From the NCBI RefSeq assembly GCF_002157855.1, contig NZ_CP020880.1, forward strand, positions 744,001 to 808,000: a DNA stretch of 64,000 bases, given 5' to 3'. The notes under the pieces are model-generated. The model ran no database searches and was not told the DNA's origin. It worked only from the letters and a program-made list of their open reading frames with translations. Positions 1-9,872 of the stretch are shown piece by piece. The DNA is from Sutcliffiella horikoshii. GTDB lineage: Bacteria; Bacillota; Bacilli; Bacillales; Bacillaceae_I. The translations under genes and the position numbers were made by a program. How positions within the stretch are numbered: position 1 is the first letter of the stretch; each line of letters opens with the position of its first letter.

Positions 1-536
1 AACGTCTTGAACGGGATGGGTGGCTCACCATTCGCCATAATCAACGTGCTACAGTGAATGACTATTGGAAAGAGGGCAATCTTATGACAATCGCCCACAT
101 TCTAAATGAAGAGGACAGTATTCCGAACGAATTTATCATCCACCTCCTCGAGCTAAGAAAAAACCTTTCACCTTCCTATGTAAAAGGAGCGGTCCTACAT
201 AAACCGATGGCGGTCATATCTTTGTTAAAAGAAAGCGAAAACGTTGCCGACAACCCTGTTTCTTTTGCCGAATATGACTGGCATCTTCAACGGGGACTTG
301 CGGCGGCTGCACCGAATCCTATCTATTTGCTCATTCTTAATAGTTTTGGAGATCTTTATCTTAAACTTGCAACCTATTATTTCACAGAAGCCTCCTACCA
401 GAATGCCTCGAAGAGCTACTATATGAAGCTGATGGAAGCTGTATTAGAAAAAGATGGTGACAAAGCGGAAAAGCTTGTGCACAGCATGATGGAACAAAGC
501 ATCAAGATGTGGCAAGAGCAAACCGCTATAAAATAA
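1..536 (+). CDS. fadR: FadR, GntR-family fatty-acid regulator (C-terminal part, truncated by window edge)
   Basis: Acyl-CoA-responsive transcription regulator, left end missing. The frame is open from base 3, so the GTG at 54 is internal and not the start. The first visible residues (LERDGWLTIRHNQ) are the last strand of the winged helix, including the DGW-LTI motif known from Escherichia coli FadR. The rest matches the all-helical FadR_C ligand domain: a NDYW linker, then LRKNLS, FAEYDWHLQRGLA and NPIYLLILNSF blocks align by eye with the enterobacterial protein. The next gene, 21 bases on, is a fatty-acid hydroxylase, which fits a lipid role. Bacillus normally uses a TetR-type FadR, so a GntR-type FadR here is less usual. 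Family call good; ligand is inferred. Confidence 0.82.
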   Translation, partial: RLERDGWLTIRHNQRATVNDYWKEGNLMTIAHILNEEDSIPNEFIIHLLELRKNLSPSYVKGAVLHKPMAVISLLKESENVADNPVSFAEYDWHLQRGLAAAAPNPIYLLILNSFGDLYLKLATYYFTEASYQNASKSYYMKLMEAVLEKDGDKAEKLVHSMMEQSIKMWQEQTAIK

Positions 537-557
537 ACTGAACAAGGGGGAAAAGAA

Positions 558-1169
558 ATGAAGGGGTATTACAGGGAGTTCTTTTTGTTTCCGGACATCA
601 CTATTTTACTAGTGCTGATTGTGGGAAGTATCGGGTGGCAGGTCTGGAGTGGGTTAACGTGGGGAGCGTTTATCGTGTTTGCATTCGGAATGCTGACATT
701 TATGTTCAGCGAGTATCTTACACACCGGTTTGTGTTTCACCTCAAGCCCCCCAAAAATCCATTCTTATTAAAAATGTTAAAACGTCTTCATTATGACCAC
801 CATACGGATCCAAATGATTTGCATTTACTATTTTTACCGCTCTGGTATAGCCTGCCGAATCTGTCGGTGCTCGCTATTATTTTCTATTTGATTGCTGGCA
901 GCTGGGGGTTAACGCTTGGATTTGCAAGCGGGTTGATGATGATGCTCTTTCTCTATGAGTGGAAGCACTACGTTGCGCACCGACCAATCAAGCCTCGTAC
1001 GAAATTTGGGAAATGGGTGAAAAAGACGCATATTCTTCATCACTTTAAAAACGAAAACTTTTGGTATGGGGTATCGACGCCATTTGTGGATGTACTGTTT
1101 GGCACGCTGAAAAATGAAAAAGACGTGGAAACAAGTAAGACTGCCAAGGACTTAGAGAAGCGAGTGTGA
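558..1169 (+). CDS. Fatty acid hydroxylase / sterol desaturase superfamily membrane protein
   Basis: Probable membrane di-iron oxygenase of 203 residues that hydroxylates or desaturates a lipid. The family's histidine clusters are visible: HRFVFH (near residue 57), HYDHH (near 78), KHYVAHRP (near 136) and HILHH (near 156), set between hydrophobic segments (about 11-50 and 95-130). An AAGGGGG site lies seven bases before the ATG. It follows fadR by 21 bases, so the two are probably co-transcribed. The substrate cannot be read from sequence; a membrane fatty acid or carotenoid is possible. Confidence 0.8.
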   Translation: MKGYYREFFLFPDITILLVLIVGSIGWQVWSGLTWGAFIVFAFGMLTFMFSEYLTHRFVFHLKPPKNPFLLKMLKRLHYDHHTDPNDLHLLFLPLWYSLPNLSVLAIIFYLIAGSWGLTLGFASGLMMMLFLYEWKHYVAHRPIKPRTKFGKWVKKTHILHHFKNENFWYGVSTPFVDVLFGTLKNEKDVETSKTAKDLEKRV

Positions 1170-1184
1170 GGGGGATACCCATCT

Positions 1185-1200
1185 CTTTACTATAGTAAAG
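1185..1200. promoter_or_regulatory. Perfect 16-bp palindrome before the BCCT gene
   Basis: CTTTACTATAGTAAAG is a perfect dyad in the 220-base gap between the hydroxylase and the BCCT transporter. It may be an operator for the transporter. No regulator can be assigned, and the gap holds no other clear feature. Confidence 0.3.
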
Positions 1201-1393
1201 TCCGGAAATGGAAGCATCTTTAACTATTCTGTCGCAATCCTTCCTATGAGAAAGGTAATTGCGTCTTGGAAGAATATATTGCGAAATATACTGGAATATC
1301 ATTCCTCCTCCCTTTTTCCAATCTGCTAGTATTATGGTTTAATTAATAGGCATTGTAGGGAATAGAATAAAAAAATGTGAAAAAGGGATGTTG

Positions 1394-2905
1394 ATGCTTA
1401 TGGACAGGTCAGTTTTTAAAATTTCAGTGGGAATCGCAGCGTTATTTGTATTAATAGGCGTATTAATTCCAGAGCAACTTGGAAATGCGATGGGAGTTGC
1501 GCAAGCTTTTGTTTTGGAAACGTTTGGTTGGTTCTATCAATTAGTTGCCACGTTCTTCCTCTTATTTGCCGCATTCATGATCTTCAGTAAATATGGAAAA
1601 ATTAAACTCGGAAAAAAAGATGATAAGCCTGAATACAATCGCCCCACGTGGTTTGCGATGCTTTTTTCTGCCGGGATGGGGATAGGGCTGCTTTTCTATG
1701 GCGTATCAGAGCCGATTTCTCATTTCTCTGCACCGCCACTTGGTGAAGGAAGCACGGAACAGTCAGCCATTTTAGGGATGAGATACACGTGGTTGCATTG
1801 GGGGCTTCATGCATGGGCTATCTATGCAATAGTAGCGCTGGCACTTGCCTATCAAAAATTCAAAAATAATGCACCAGGTTTAATGAGTGCCACACTTCGC
1901 CCTGTACTTGGTGAAAAGGTGAAAGGCCCTATCGGAAAAACGGTTGATGTTGTTGCAGTATTTGCTACATTGTTCGGTGTAGCGGCATCATTGGGACTAG
2001 GTTCGCAACAAATCAATGCCGGACTGGAGTATTTAGTCGGCATTCCCAATAATTTTACAGTACAGTTCATTATCATGGCTGTGATCACCGTACTTTTCAT
2101 CGTTTCAGCAACTACAGGAATTTCAAAGGGAATCAAATACTTAAGTAACATTAATATGTCACTTGCTGTTATTTTGTTCTTTGCGTTACTTATCCTTGGG
2201 CCTACGCTCTTCCTATTAAATATGTTTACTACTACTCTAGGAAGCTATGTGCAGAATGTTGCATTGATGGGATTGCGCCTGTCACCTTTTGATGCCACAG
2301 AAGCTGCATGGACACAGGGGTGGACCGTATTCTACTGGGCTTGGTGGATTTCTTGGACACCATTTGTCGGTATGTTCATTGCTCGTGTATCCAAGGGGAG
2401 AACAATTAGGGAATTTATTATCGCAGTACTACTTGTCCCAAGCCTGGTTTGTGCACTTTGGTTTACAGTCTTCGGGGGAACTGGGATACACTTAGAGTTT
2501 GTTCAAGGTCTAAATGTGTCAGAACAAAGTCTAGAGACCGCACTATTTTATGTATATGAGCAACTGCCGTTTGGAGCGTTTTTATCCGTACTGACGGTCG
2601 CTTTAATTACTACATTCTTCGTCACTTCTGCTGATTCGGCAACATTTGTCCTAGGAATGCAGACAACTGGTGGAAAATTAAACCCACCAAACAGGGTGAA
2701 GATCATCTGGGGAATCATTCTTGTCGCAGCAACGTTGGTGTTGATGGCGTCAGGTGGATTGGCTGGTTTACAAACCGCAATCATTGTCAGTGCCTTGCCT
2801 TTAACGTTTATCGTTTTAATTATGTGTTATGGATTGGTAAAAGAGCTAAATAAAGAGTGGAAGCTAGAACATGATAAAGAAAAAACAGTTAAAAAAGCAA
2901 GTTAA
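1394..2905 (+). CDS. BCCT-family transporter (betaine/choline/carnitine type)
   Basis: Sodium- or proton-coupled uptake carrier for a quaternary ammonium compound, probably an osmoprotectant such as glycine betaine (OpuD-like). About 500 residues with roughly twelve membrane segments. The BCCT signature is present (WAWWISWTPFVGMFIARVSKG), as is a glycine-rich GMGIGLLFYGVSEP segment after the third helix. Three in-frame ATGs lie at 1388, 1394 and 1400. The AAAAGGG site overlaps the first, so 1394 (or 1400) is preferred. The charged C-terminal tail (EWKLEHDKEKTVKK) resembles the regulatory tails of osmotically gated members. A terminator follows, so it is monocistronic. Confidence 0.88.
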   Translation: MLMDRSVFKISVGIAALFVLIGVLIPEQLGNAMGVAQAFVLETFGWFYQLVATFFLLFAAFMIFSKYGKIKLGKKDDKPEYNRPTWFAMLFSAGMGIGLLFYGVSEPISHFSAPPLGEGSTEQSAILGMRYTWLHWGLHAWAIYAIVALALAYQKFKNNAPGLMSATLRPVLGEKVKGPIGKTVDVVAVFATLFGVAASLGLGSQQINAGLEYLVGIPNNFTVQFIIMAVITVLFIVSATTGISKGIKYLSNINMSLAVILFFALLILGPTLFLLNMFTTTLGSYVQNVALMGLRLSPFDATEAAWTQGWTVFYWAWWISWTPFVGMFIARVSKGRTIREFIIAVLLVPSLVCALWFTVFGGTGIHLEFVQGLNVSEQSLETALFYVYEQLPFGAFLSVLTVALITTFFVTSADSATFVLGMQTTGGKLNPPNRVKIIWGIILVAATLVLMASGGLAGLQTAIIVSALPLTFIVLIMCYGLVKELNKEWKLEHDKEKTVKKAS

Positions 2906-2912
2906 TAGTTAG

Positions 2913-2945
2913 GTCTGCCTAGGATTTAGGCAGGCCTTTTGCTTA
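2913..2945 (+). terminator. Intrinsic terminator after BCCT gene
   Basis: GGTCTGCCTA pairs with TAGGCAGGCC (one G-T pair) around a GGATT loop, followed by TTTTGCTTATTTT. Confidence 0.85.
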
Positions 2946-3088
2946 TTTTAGTACGCGGTACAAACGTATAGCCTCCTCACTTACTATAATATTTTCAACT
3001 TCACACGAACCCCATACATAGTCCTATTTATTTATAATATTCTGAAAAAACCTTTATTTCCAATAGAAAAGAAAATTTGTCCAAAATA

Positions 3089-3131
3089 TGAAAACGTTTT
3101 TATGGTAAATAGAAAGTTTTTTCTGTATAAT
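3089..3131 (+). promoter_or_regulatory. Probable odhAB promoter region with CcpA cre-like box
   Basis: TGAAAACGTTTTTA (3089-3102) matches the cre consensus TGWAANCGNTNWCA at all but one position. A TATAAT -10 hexamer lies at 3126-3131, with only a poor -35. The box would overlap the -35 region, the usual place for catabolite repression. The rest of the 315-base gap (2946-3260) shows nothing else clear. Confidence 0.55.
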
Positions 3132-3260
3132 TTAGGTGTGAAAGAAATAGGTGAGGGTATAGGATTTGTAAATGAGTCAATTAAGTACCGGAACCTTTAT
3201 ATAATAACTATTTCAGAGGCATTTTAAAAACGTCACAGCCTAAGATGGGGGCATGTAATA

Positions 3261-6137
3261 ATGAGTAAGGTCGAAGTTGAACAAATTTGGGAGCGCTTTT
3301 ATGGCCCGAATATGGGTTATGTGTATGACATGTATGAAAAGTACCAACAAGATCCGGAATCAGTAGACGGATCTATTCGTGCGCTTTTTGAGGAACTAGG
3401 TCCACCTCCTGGAATGGATTCCATTTCCATTTCTAATGCAAAAGAAGCAGAGGGTGGAAGCAATCCTCAAGCTGTACCGCAAATGGCGATTAAAAAAGTA
3501 ATCTCCGCTAACAAGCTATTACGCAATATTCGTGAGCTTGGACATCTTGCGGCAAATATTAATCCCCTGCACAAGGAACCACAAGATGATGTTGGATTCC
3601 TTGACGTGGAGACATACGGATTAAGCAAACAAGACCTTGTACAAATTCCGGTTGACCTTGTATGGGAAGCTGCACCTGAGGCGATTTCTAATGCGTGGGA
3701 GGCGTACGAGCATCTTAAGCGCATTTATACAGCGACGATTGCGTACGAGTTCGGACATATTCATGATGAGGAAGAGCAAACGTGGCTAAACTCCTATATT
3801 GAAAATACAAGAATTGAGCGACCGTTCACTAAAGAACAGCGGATAGAATTACTGGAAAGATTGATTTCTGTTGATGGCTTCGAAAAGTTTTTACATAAAA
3901 CATTCGTTGGCCAGAAGCGTTTCTCCATAGAAGGGTTGGATATGCTTGTTCCGATGTTTGACAAGCTGATTCAGTCTGGATGCGAGGATGGAACAAAGAA
4001 TATTAGCATCGGGATGGCCCACCGCGGTCGTTTGAATGTACTTGCGCATGTTCTTGGCAAGCCATACGAGTTGATTTTCTCTGAATTCCACCACTCTCCG
4101 AACAAAGAACTGGTTCCTTCTGAAGGTTCTCGCGGCATTAACTTTGGTTGGTCAGGGGATGTAAAGTACCATATGGGTGCTGACCGTCAAGTAACGGGTG
4201 AAAAGGAACAAGTAGTGCGCATCAATCTTGCTCACAACCCGAGTCACTTGGAATTTGTGAACCCTGTCGTTCAAGGGGTGGCACGTGCTTCCCAGGAAGA
4301 CCGTTCAGAAAAAGGGTATCCGAAACAGAACAAGCAGTCCTCCTTCAGTGTCCTTGTACATGGAGATGCAGCGTTCCCTGGTGAAGGGGTGGTTGCGGAA
4401 ACGTTGAACCTGACAAAGCTAAAAGGTTACGCAACAGGTGGTACAATCCATATCATTGCAAACAACCTGCTTGGATTCACTACAAACTTCGGTGATTCCC
4501 GTTCAACTAAGTATGCAAGTGACCTTGCAAAAGGTTATGAGATCCCGGTTATCCATGTGAATGCGGACGATCCGGAAAGCTGTTTAGCTGTTATGGTGTT
4601 TGCTTATGAATACCGTAAGAAATTCAAAAAAGATATCGTGATTGATCTTATTGGGTACCGTCGTTTCGGTCACAACGAAATGGATGACGCCAATGTGACA
4701 CAACCACTTTTATATGAAAAAATTAACAACCATCCCGTAATTGCCGAAAAGTATGGGAAAGAGCTTGTTAACAGAGGCATCCTTTCTGAAGAAGAATTTA
4801 CTGGTAAGAAAACGGAATTTATGCAAAAGCTGCAAGGTATTTTCGATGAGCTACGTAAAGAGGACGAAGGCAATGTGAAAATTAAGCAGGTGCCAAAACC
4901 GATCAGTGATCAAGTTCCAGAGCTTGAAACGGCAGTCCAGGAGGACGTGTTGAAAACCATTAACAGCAACCTGGTGAAATTCCCGGAAACTTTCACTGTG
5001 TATCCTAAACTAGGCCGTATTTTGAAAAAGCGTGAAAGCCTACTTGCTAATGACAATAAAGTGGATTGGTCCATAGGGGAGACACTTGCCTTTGCATCGA
5101 TTCTTGCTGATGGCACGCCGATTCGATTAACAGGTCAAGACAGTGAGCGTGGAACGTTCTCACATCGTCATCTTGTGTTACACGATAATAAAACGGGTGA
5201 GCGTTTCATTCCGTTGCATGAACTTCCGGAAGCAAAAGCTTCTCTTTCCCTTTATAACAGTCCTTTATCTGAGACGGCAGTTCTTGGTTTTGATTATGGA
5301 TACAGCGTACAATCGCCAGAATCCCTTGTCATTTGGGAAGCTCAGTTTGGGGATTTCGTAAACGTTGCCCAAGTAATCATCGACCAGTTCATCGCATCCG
5401 GACGAGCGAAGTGGGGCCAGAAATCAAGTCTAGTCATGCTTCTGCCACACGGTTATGAAGGACAAGGACCGGAGCATTCCAGCGGTCGCGTAGAGCGATT
5501 CTTGAACTCTGCTGCGGAAAATAACTGGATTGTTGCGAACGTAACAAGTGCGGCGCAATACTTCCACCTTTTAAGAAGACAGGCAAAGCTGACGACAAAA
5601 GAGGATGCAAGACCGCTTATCGTTATGACACCGAAAAGCTTGCTGCGTAACTCGATGACTGTTTCTGATCTGTCGGAGTTGACAGAAGGCAGATTCAAAC
5701 TGCTGGTTGAAGAAAAACGTACAGGTCAAAACAAGGATAAAGTAAAACGTCTTGCATTATGTACAGGTAAAGTTGCCATTGACCTTGCTTCCAAAGTGGA
5801 TGAGATGAGTAGTGAGGAAGTGGATTCCTTACACATTGCCCGTGTCGAGCAACTATATCCTTTCCCGCATAAGGAAGTAGAAGAGCTTGCTGCACAATTC
5901 CCTAATCTAGAAGAAATCGTTTGGGTTCAGGAAGAGCCAAAGAACATGGGAGCATGGCCGGTTGTGAAAGCGAACCTTCATGAAATTGCAACAGACGGTA
6001 TCTCTGTGGATTATATCGGGCGTCCGAAGCGCTCAAGTCCAGCAACAGGTGAGCCGCATATTCATAAACAAGAACAAGCATGGATCGTGGAAGATACAGT
6101 GAACGTACACAAAGGGCATGGAGGGGAAAACAAATGA
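3261..6137 (+). CDS. odhA: 2-oxoglutarate dehydrogenase E1 component
   Basis: Thiamine-diphosphate-dependent decarboxylase of the citric-acid cycle. It converts 2-oxoglutarate and passes the succinyl group to the lipoyl arm of OdhB. The 958 residues are close to the usual size of about 940. The N-terminal segment ([20 protein letters not shown]) is the E2-interaction type. [16 protein letters not shown] (near 253) and [13 protein letters not shown] with NNLLGFTT (near 370-410) are the E1 cofactor region. The C-terminal half carries [13 protein letters not shown]-type (here [17 protein letters not shown]) and [11 protein letters not shown] motifs. A GGGGG site lies nine bases before the ATG. 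The TGA overlaps the odhB ATG, indicating translational coupling. Confidence 0.97.
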   Translation: MSKVEVEQIWERFYGPNMGYVYDMYEKYQQDPESVDGSIRALFEELGPPPGMDSISISNAKEAEGGSNPQAVPQMAIKKVISANKLLRNIRELGHLAANINPLHKEPQDDVGFLDVETYGLSKQDLVQIPVDLVWEAAPEAISNAWEAYEHLKRIYTATIAYEFGHIHDEEEQTWLNSYIENTRIERPFTKEQRIELLERLISVDGFEKFLHKTFVGQKRFSIEGLDMLVPMFDKLIQSGCEDGTKNISIGMAHRGRLNVLAHVLGKPYELIFSEFHHSPNKELVPSEGSRGINFGWSGDVKYHMGADRQVTGEKEQVVRINLAHNPSHLEFVNPVVQGVARASQEDRSEKGYPKQNKQSSFSVLVHGDAAFPGEGVVAETLNLTKLKGYATGGTIHIIANNLLGFTTNFGDSRSTKYASDLAKGYEIPVIHVNADDPESCLAVMVFAYEYRKKFKKDIVIDLIGYRRFGHNEMDDANVTQPLLYEKINNHPVIAEKYGKELVNRGILSEEEFTGKKTEFMQKLQGIFDELRKEDEGNVKIKQVPKPISDQVPELETAVQEDVLKTINSNLVKFPETFTVYPKLGRILKKRESLLANDNKVDWSIGETLAFASILADGTPIRLTGQDSERGTFSHRHLVLHDNKTGERFIPLHELPEAKASLSLYNSPLSETAVLGFDYGYSVQSPESLVIWEAQFGDFVNVAQVIIDQFIASGRAKWGQKSSLVMLLPHGYEGQGPEHSSGRVERFLNSAAENNWIVANVTSAAQYFHLLRRQAKLTTKEDARPLIVMTPKSLLRNSMTVSDLSELTEGRFKLLVEEKRTGQNKDKVKRLALCTGKVAIDLASKVDEMSSEEVDSLHIARVEQLYPFPHKEVEELAAQFPNLEEIVWVQEEPKNMGAWPVVKANLHEIATDGISVDYIGRPKRSSPATGEPHIHKQEQAWIVEDTVNVHKGHGGENK

Positions 6138-7402
6138 TCGAAATTAAAGTGCCAGAACTAGCAGAATCAATCACAGAAGGTACGATAGCAGAATGGACAG
6201 TAAAAACAGGTGACGCGATTGAAAAGGGAGAAACAATCGCAGAGCTTGAAACAGATAAGGTGAACGTAGAAATTAAAAGCGACTTCAGCGGGGTAATCCA
6301 GGAGCTTTTAGCAGAACCAGGTGACAATGTTGTCGTTGGACAAGTTATTGCAAAGCTTGGGGAAGAAGGAGCAAGCGCTGCTTCTGACGCTGCGCCAAAA
6401 GAAGAAGCACCGAAAGCGGAAGAGGCTCCTAAAGCTGAGCCTGCTAAAGAAGCAACACCAGCACCAGAAGAGAAGAAAGTAAGCAAATCAAGAACAGTAG
6501 CTTCTCCGGCAGCACGCAAAAAAGCAAGAGAGCTAGGCATCGATCTTGATGATGTTTCCTACCGTGATCCAATGGGACGCGTTCGTGTAGAAGATGTGGA
6601 AGCACACAACCAAGCTAAAAATGCACCAAAGGCTGAAGCTCCATCCAAACCGGCAGCTCCAACTAAACCAGCTGCAGCAGCACCTGCTCAAGATGATGCA
6701 CGCGTAGAACGCATTAAAATGAGCAGAAGACGTCAAACAATCGCAAAACGCCTAGTGGAAGCCCAGCACACAGCGGCAATGCTTACAACGTTTAACGAAG
6801 TTGATATGACTGCTGTTATGGACGTCCGTAACCGTCGCAAAGATGCTTTCTTTAAAAAGAATGGCGTCAAACTAGGTTTCATGTCTTTCTTCACAAAAGC
6901 GGTAATCGGCGCGCTTAAATCTTTCCCATTATTAAATGCGGAAATCCAAGGCGACGAAATCCTATTGAAGAAGTTCTATGACATCGGAGTTGCTGTATCC
7001 ACAGAAGAAGGTCTAGTTGTTCCAGTTGTTCGTGACGCTGACAAACTAAGCTTTGCCGGTATCGAAAAAGAAATCGGTGATCTTGGTAAAAAAGCTCGTG
7101 ACAACTCCTTAGGACTAAAAGATCTTCAAGGTGGTACGTTCACCATAACAAACGGTGGAATTTTCGGTTCTCTTTACTCCACTCCAATCTTGAACACACC
7201 ACAGGTTGGTATCCTTGGAATGCACACGATTCAACGCCGCCCTGTTGTTGTGGATGATAACGATACAGTGGAAGTAAGACCGATGATGTATATCGCATTA
7301 TCTTATGACCACCGTATTGTTGACGGGAAAGATGCCGTACAGTTCTTGGTACGAGTAAAGCAATTGCTTGAAGATCCGGAAGACTTATTGTTGGAAGGTT
7401 GA
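6134..7402 (+). CDS. odhB: 2-oxoglutarate dehydrogenase E2 (dihydrolipoyl succinyltransferase)
   Basis: Core acyltransferase of the 2-oxoglutarate dehydrogenase complex, 422 residues. Domains in order: lipoyl domain (1-75) with lipoylation lysine K42 in ETDKVN; an Ala/Pro/Lys/Glu-rich swinging linker (80-125); the E1/E3-binding domain (about 129-165, [13 protein letters not shown]...GRVRVEDV); a second linker; and the catalytic domain from about 200 with H393 and D397 in DHRIVDG. The start is the ATG at 6134 inside odhA's stop (ATGA), preceded by GGAGGGG. An upstream in-frame ATG at 6080 lies inside odhA and is not used. A strong terminator ends the operon. Confidence 0.97.
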   Translation: MIEIKVPELAESITEGTIAEWTVKTGDAIEKGETIAELETDKVNVEIKSDFSGVIQELLAEPGDNVVVGQVIAKLGEEGASAASDAAPKEEAPKAEEAPKAEPAKEATPAPEEKKVSKSRTVASPAARKKARELGIDLDDVSYRDPMGRVRVEDVEAHNQAKNAPKAEAPSKPAAPTKPAAAAPAQDDARVERIKMSRRRQTIAKRLVEAQHTAAMLTTFNEVDMTAVMDVRNRRKDAFFKKNGVKLGFMSFFTKAVIGALKSFPLLNAEIQGDEILLKKFYDIGVAVSTEEGLVVPVVRDADKLSFAGIEKEIGDLGKKARDNSLGLKDLQGGTFTITNGGIFGSLYSTPILNTPQVGILGMHTIQRRPVVVDDNDTVEVRPMMYIALSYDHRIVDGKDAVQFLVRVKQLLEDPEDLLLEG

Positions 7403-7411
7403 TAATTTGAG

Positions 7412-7442
7412 GAGGGCTTATCACAAGATAAGTCCTCTTTTT
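7412..7442 (+). terminator. Intrinsic terminator of odhAB
   Basis: GAGGGCTTATC pairs with GATAAGTCCTC around ACAA, followed by five Ts. Confidence 0.9.
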
Positions 7443-7576
7443 CAATGTATTCCTGAAAATGGAAGTCAGTTTTTGCAAAGAATATTGTCGGAATACTAGC
7501 AATTCTGCGAAAATATGCAGTATAATCATCCATATATACAAAAAAGAGATCCAGTTACACAAGGGGGAAACATAAT

Positions 7577-8203
7577 ATGAAGAAAGTTCTATCTTTATTT
7601 TTAATTGGGCTATTAGTTGTGGTGCTTGCGGCATGCACATCAGATGATAAGAAAGCAAATGAAGAAGGCTTTGCAGAAGAAACAGAAGAGAGAGAAGATG
7701 AAGATAGTTTGATTCCAGTTGGTGAAACGGCAGAGACAGAAGGTGGAAGCTTTACATACCATGCGAGAAATAACCGTCTCAAACCAATTGAAACAGACTC
7801 TTTTACCATTAATGTAGACAAAGTTTCCGTAATGAGTGGAAAGCTTGCTGGTGGATTTAAAGATTACATGGGCCAAGATGAAATTAAATATATCCAGTTT
7901 GATCTAGAAGTTGAAAATAAAACTTCAGACTCCTTAAACTTTGAAGCATACCAAGCTAGCATTGTCACAAATACAGGGGAAGAAATTGCTGCACCAGATT
8001 CTCGTTTGACAACGAAAAGTGAAGATACCGGGGAACTTAATGAAAAGTATACTGGTGGCGAAAAGAAGCAAGGCGCTATCTTCTTCCTATTAGAAGAAAC
8101 AAAAGCAGAAGATGTGGAATGGGTGCAGATCAATATGAAGGCACCTATTGATGAGAATAACGAGAAAGTCGGAGAAGACGTTAAGATTAAAGTAAAGCTA
8201 TAA
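7577..8203 (+). CDS. Secreted lipoprotein of unknown function, DUF4352-like
   Basis: A 208-residue lipoprotein exported and lipid-anchored on the outer face of the membrane. A type-II signal peptide (residues 1-19) ends in the lipobox LAAC, with the cysteine at about residue 20. An acidic linker (about 25-50, rich in Glu and Asp) follows. The rest looks like an immunoglobulin-fold DUF4352-type domain (IQFDLEVENKTSDSLNFEAYQASIVTN, then a GGEKKQGAIFFLLEE segment). Start ATG with AAGGGGGAAA upstream. It stands alone between two terminators; a TATAAT at 7521-7526 is a possible -10. Function not recognised. Confidence 0.75.
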   Translation: MKKVLSLFLIGLLVVVLAACTSDDKKANEEGFAEETEEREDEDSLIPVGETAETEGGSFTYHARNNRLKPIETDSFTINVDKVSVMSGKLAGGFKDYMGQDEIKYIQFDLEVENKTSDSLNFEAYQASIVTNTGEEIAAPDSRLTTKSEDTGELNEKYTGGEKKQGAIFFLLEETKAEDVEWVQINMKAPIDENNEKVGEDVKIKVKL

Positions 8204-8220
8204 TTATGTCGTTAGTGTAA

Positions 8221-8244
8221 AAGGCAGGGGTGACTCTGTCTTTT
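8221..8244 (+). terminator. Terminator after lipoprotein gene
   Basis: AGGCAGGG pairs with CTCTGTCT (with G-T pairs) around GTGA, followed by TTTTTT. Confidence 0.65.
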
Positions 8245-8290
8245 TTGATTATACTTTATTAACTATTTTTAAAAAATGGAGGCATCACTC

Positions 8291-9295
8291 ATGATTAGAA
8301 CCGCACTACTTAGCAAATGGCATGTGCATGCACAAGAGTATGCAGAAGAAGCGATACAGAATGAACACATAGTCCTTACACATGTATGGGATGAACAAAA
8401 GGAAAGAGGACAAGAGTGGGCAGAGGAGCTCGGTCTCATTTTTGAAGAAGAATTAGACAACATAATTAGAAACCCAGAAATTGATGCGGTCATTGTCGCT
8501 TCTCCAACAAACATGCATACAGAAATCATCACCAAAGCTGCGAAGCACGGCAAGCATATTTTCACGGAAAAGGTACTTGCGGAAACGGAAGTAGATGCAG
8601 CGGCCATTCTCCAAGAGGTAGAGAGACACGGGGTTAAACTGATGGTTTCGCTACCTCGTTTAACAGCGGACTATTATTTATACACACAACAAGTTGTGGA
8701 CAAAGGATTATTGGGGAGGCTTACTACCATCCGTTGCCGTGTTGCACACAATGGATCCGTTCCAACAGAGCAACACCCTAATGGTTGGCTGCCACAACAC
8801 TTTTACGATAAGGAACTGTGTGGAGGCGGTGCATTCATCGACCTTGGAGCACATCCTATTTATCTGACAAATCGACTAGGCGGACAAGCAAAAGCGGTAA
8901 CAGCAAGACTTAACCGAACGTTTGATTATGAGGTAGATGATAATGCTGTAGCCATTGTGGAATATGAGTCTGGGGCACTTGGGATTTTAGAGACAGGATT
9001 TGTTTCTTCTGGTAGTCCGTTCCAATTAGAGGTTTATGGAACAGAGGGGACCTTAATGATTGAAGACGGTACCATTCGACTCAAGAGCGTAAAGCTTGAT
9101 GAAGGCTGGCATACACCGGCTGAAAATGAACTGCCTGAGACCGCTCCATCTGCTATGATGCAATGGGTCACTGACATTTTATTAGGCAAAGAACCTGACA
9201 TCAGCCATCAAGATGCCTATTTGCTCACTTTAATAAATGATGCAGCACGTCGTTCCAATGCAGAAGGCTGTAGAATAGAGTTAAAACGATGCTAA
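8291..9295 (+). CDS. Gfo/Idh/MocA-family NAD(P)-dependent oxidoreductase
   Basis: Probable sugar or inositol-type dehydrogenase, 334 residues. The N-terminal Rossmann half carries the family's pattern: LSKWHVHAQEY in the place of the usual G-rich loop, then IDAVIVASPTNMHTEIITKAAKHGKHIFTEK-like residues, where TEK replaces the usual catalytic EKP loop (TEKVLAE). The C-terminal substrate half has GGGAFIDLGAHPIYL with the family His. The start is the ATG at 8291 behind ATGGAGGC; the ATG at 8276 overlaps that site and is rejected. Monocistronic. Substrate unknown. Confidence 0.85.
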   Translation: MIRTALLSKWHVHAQEYAEEAIQNEHIVLTHVWDEQKERGQEWAEELGLIFEEELDNIIRNPEIDAVIVASPTNMHTEIITKAAKHGKHIFTEKVLAETEVDAAAILQEVERHGVKLMVSLPRLTADYYLYTQQVVDKGLLGRLTTIRCRVAHNGSVPTEQHPNGWLPQHFYDKELCGGGAFIDLGAHPIYLTNRLGGQAKAVTARLNRTFDYEVDDNAVAIVEYESGALGILETGFVSSGSPFQLEVYGTEGTLMIEDGTIRLKSVKLDEGWHTPAENELPETAPSAMMQWVTDILLGKEPDISHQDAYLLTLINDAARRSNAEGCRIELKRC

Positions 9296-9308
9296 GGATT
9301 AATAAATC

Positions 9309-9346
9309 AAAAAAATGGTGTCCTGAAATTCAGGGCACCATTTTTC
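9309..9346. terminator. Bidirectional terminator
   Basis: AAAAATGGTGTCCTGAA pairs with TTCAGGGCACCATTTTT. It serves the oxidoreductase gene on the plus strand and the convergent SET gene on the minus strand. Confidence 0.9.
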
Positions 9347-9741
9347 TATTTTTCTTTCTCATCCTCTTCCATATTAAACCAAAGTGGATCCATTTCATCC
9401 ACATCGCCGTTATAGTTGATGAGAATCTCTTCGCCGGCTTTAATATCCTTATAGGCAAAAAAGTCAAAAACATGTTCATCAAAGTTGATTTCATATCGTG
9501 CATTTGGTTCATATGAGTGGTTGAAAAGCATGCCATAGCCGAGCAAGATGGCAGAATGGTTAATGCCGTATTCAAATGCATAATCCGCTAATAACGTCTT
9601 TTCGATATGTTCATGCTGTTCATTTGGATAGGATATTACCGGTGCGGAATGAAATAGTGTTCCTGCTTTAATATCCTCTGTTGCAAATACGCCTCTATTG
9701 AATTCCCCGTCACTTACTGGAGAGCTTTTTACTTCAATCAT
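9346..9741 (-). CDS. SET-domain protein
   Basis: Small stand-alone SET-domain protein of 131 residues, a fold known for S-adenosylmethionine-dependent lysine methylation. Visible hallmarks are GVFATEDIKAGTLF at the start (SET-N), the pseudoknot motif GYGMLFNHSYEPNARY (N-H-S near residue 80) and EEILINYNGD (GEEL-x-x-x-Y) near the C terminus. The start is ATG at 9741, with AGGTGAT four bases upstream; the GTG at 9750 lies inside that site. Bacilli carry such proteins, but their substrates are mostly unknown. It could methylate a ribosomal or DNA-binding protein; this is not shown. Confidence 0.82.
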   Translation of the reverse strand: MIEVKSSPVSDGEFNRGVFATEDIKAGTLFHSAPVISYPNEQHEHIEKTLLADYAFEYGINHSAILLGYGMLFNHSYEPNARYEINFDEHVFDFFAYKDIKAGEEILINYNGDVDEMDPLWFNMEEDEKEK

Positions 9742-9834
9742 GGTTATCACCTACACGTTTCCGAAAAATTTCCTGACCTATTAAGGTTGCCATTTTCTGC
9801 GAAGGATTGCAACTGGTTAGTTTAAACAATTGAA

Positions 9835-9871
9835 AAAAGCTTTCTCACATCGTCATTGTGAGAAAGCTTTT
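9835..9871. terminator. Strong terminator hairpin, perfect 15-bp stem
   Basis: AAAAGCTTTCTCACA pairs perfectly with TGTGAGAAAGCTTTT. It ends the minus-strand gene that begins at 10220. Confidence 0.9.
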
Positions 9872-9872
9872 G

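Noticed and set aside
5902-6540. 212-residue antisense frame over odhA/odhB
   Set aside because: Low-complexity Ser/Ala product, antisense to two clear genes, no ribosome site.
7140-7658. 172-residue minus-strand frame across the odhB end and lipoprotein start
   Set aside because: It crosses a terminator and is antisense to two confident genes.
9289-9516. 75-residue plus-strand frame after the Gfo/Idh gene
   Set aside because: It runs through a terminator and is antisense to the SET-domain gene.
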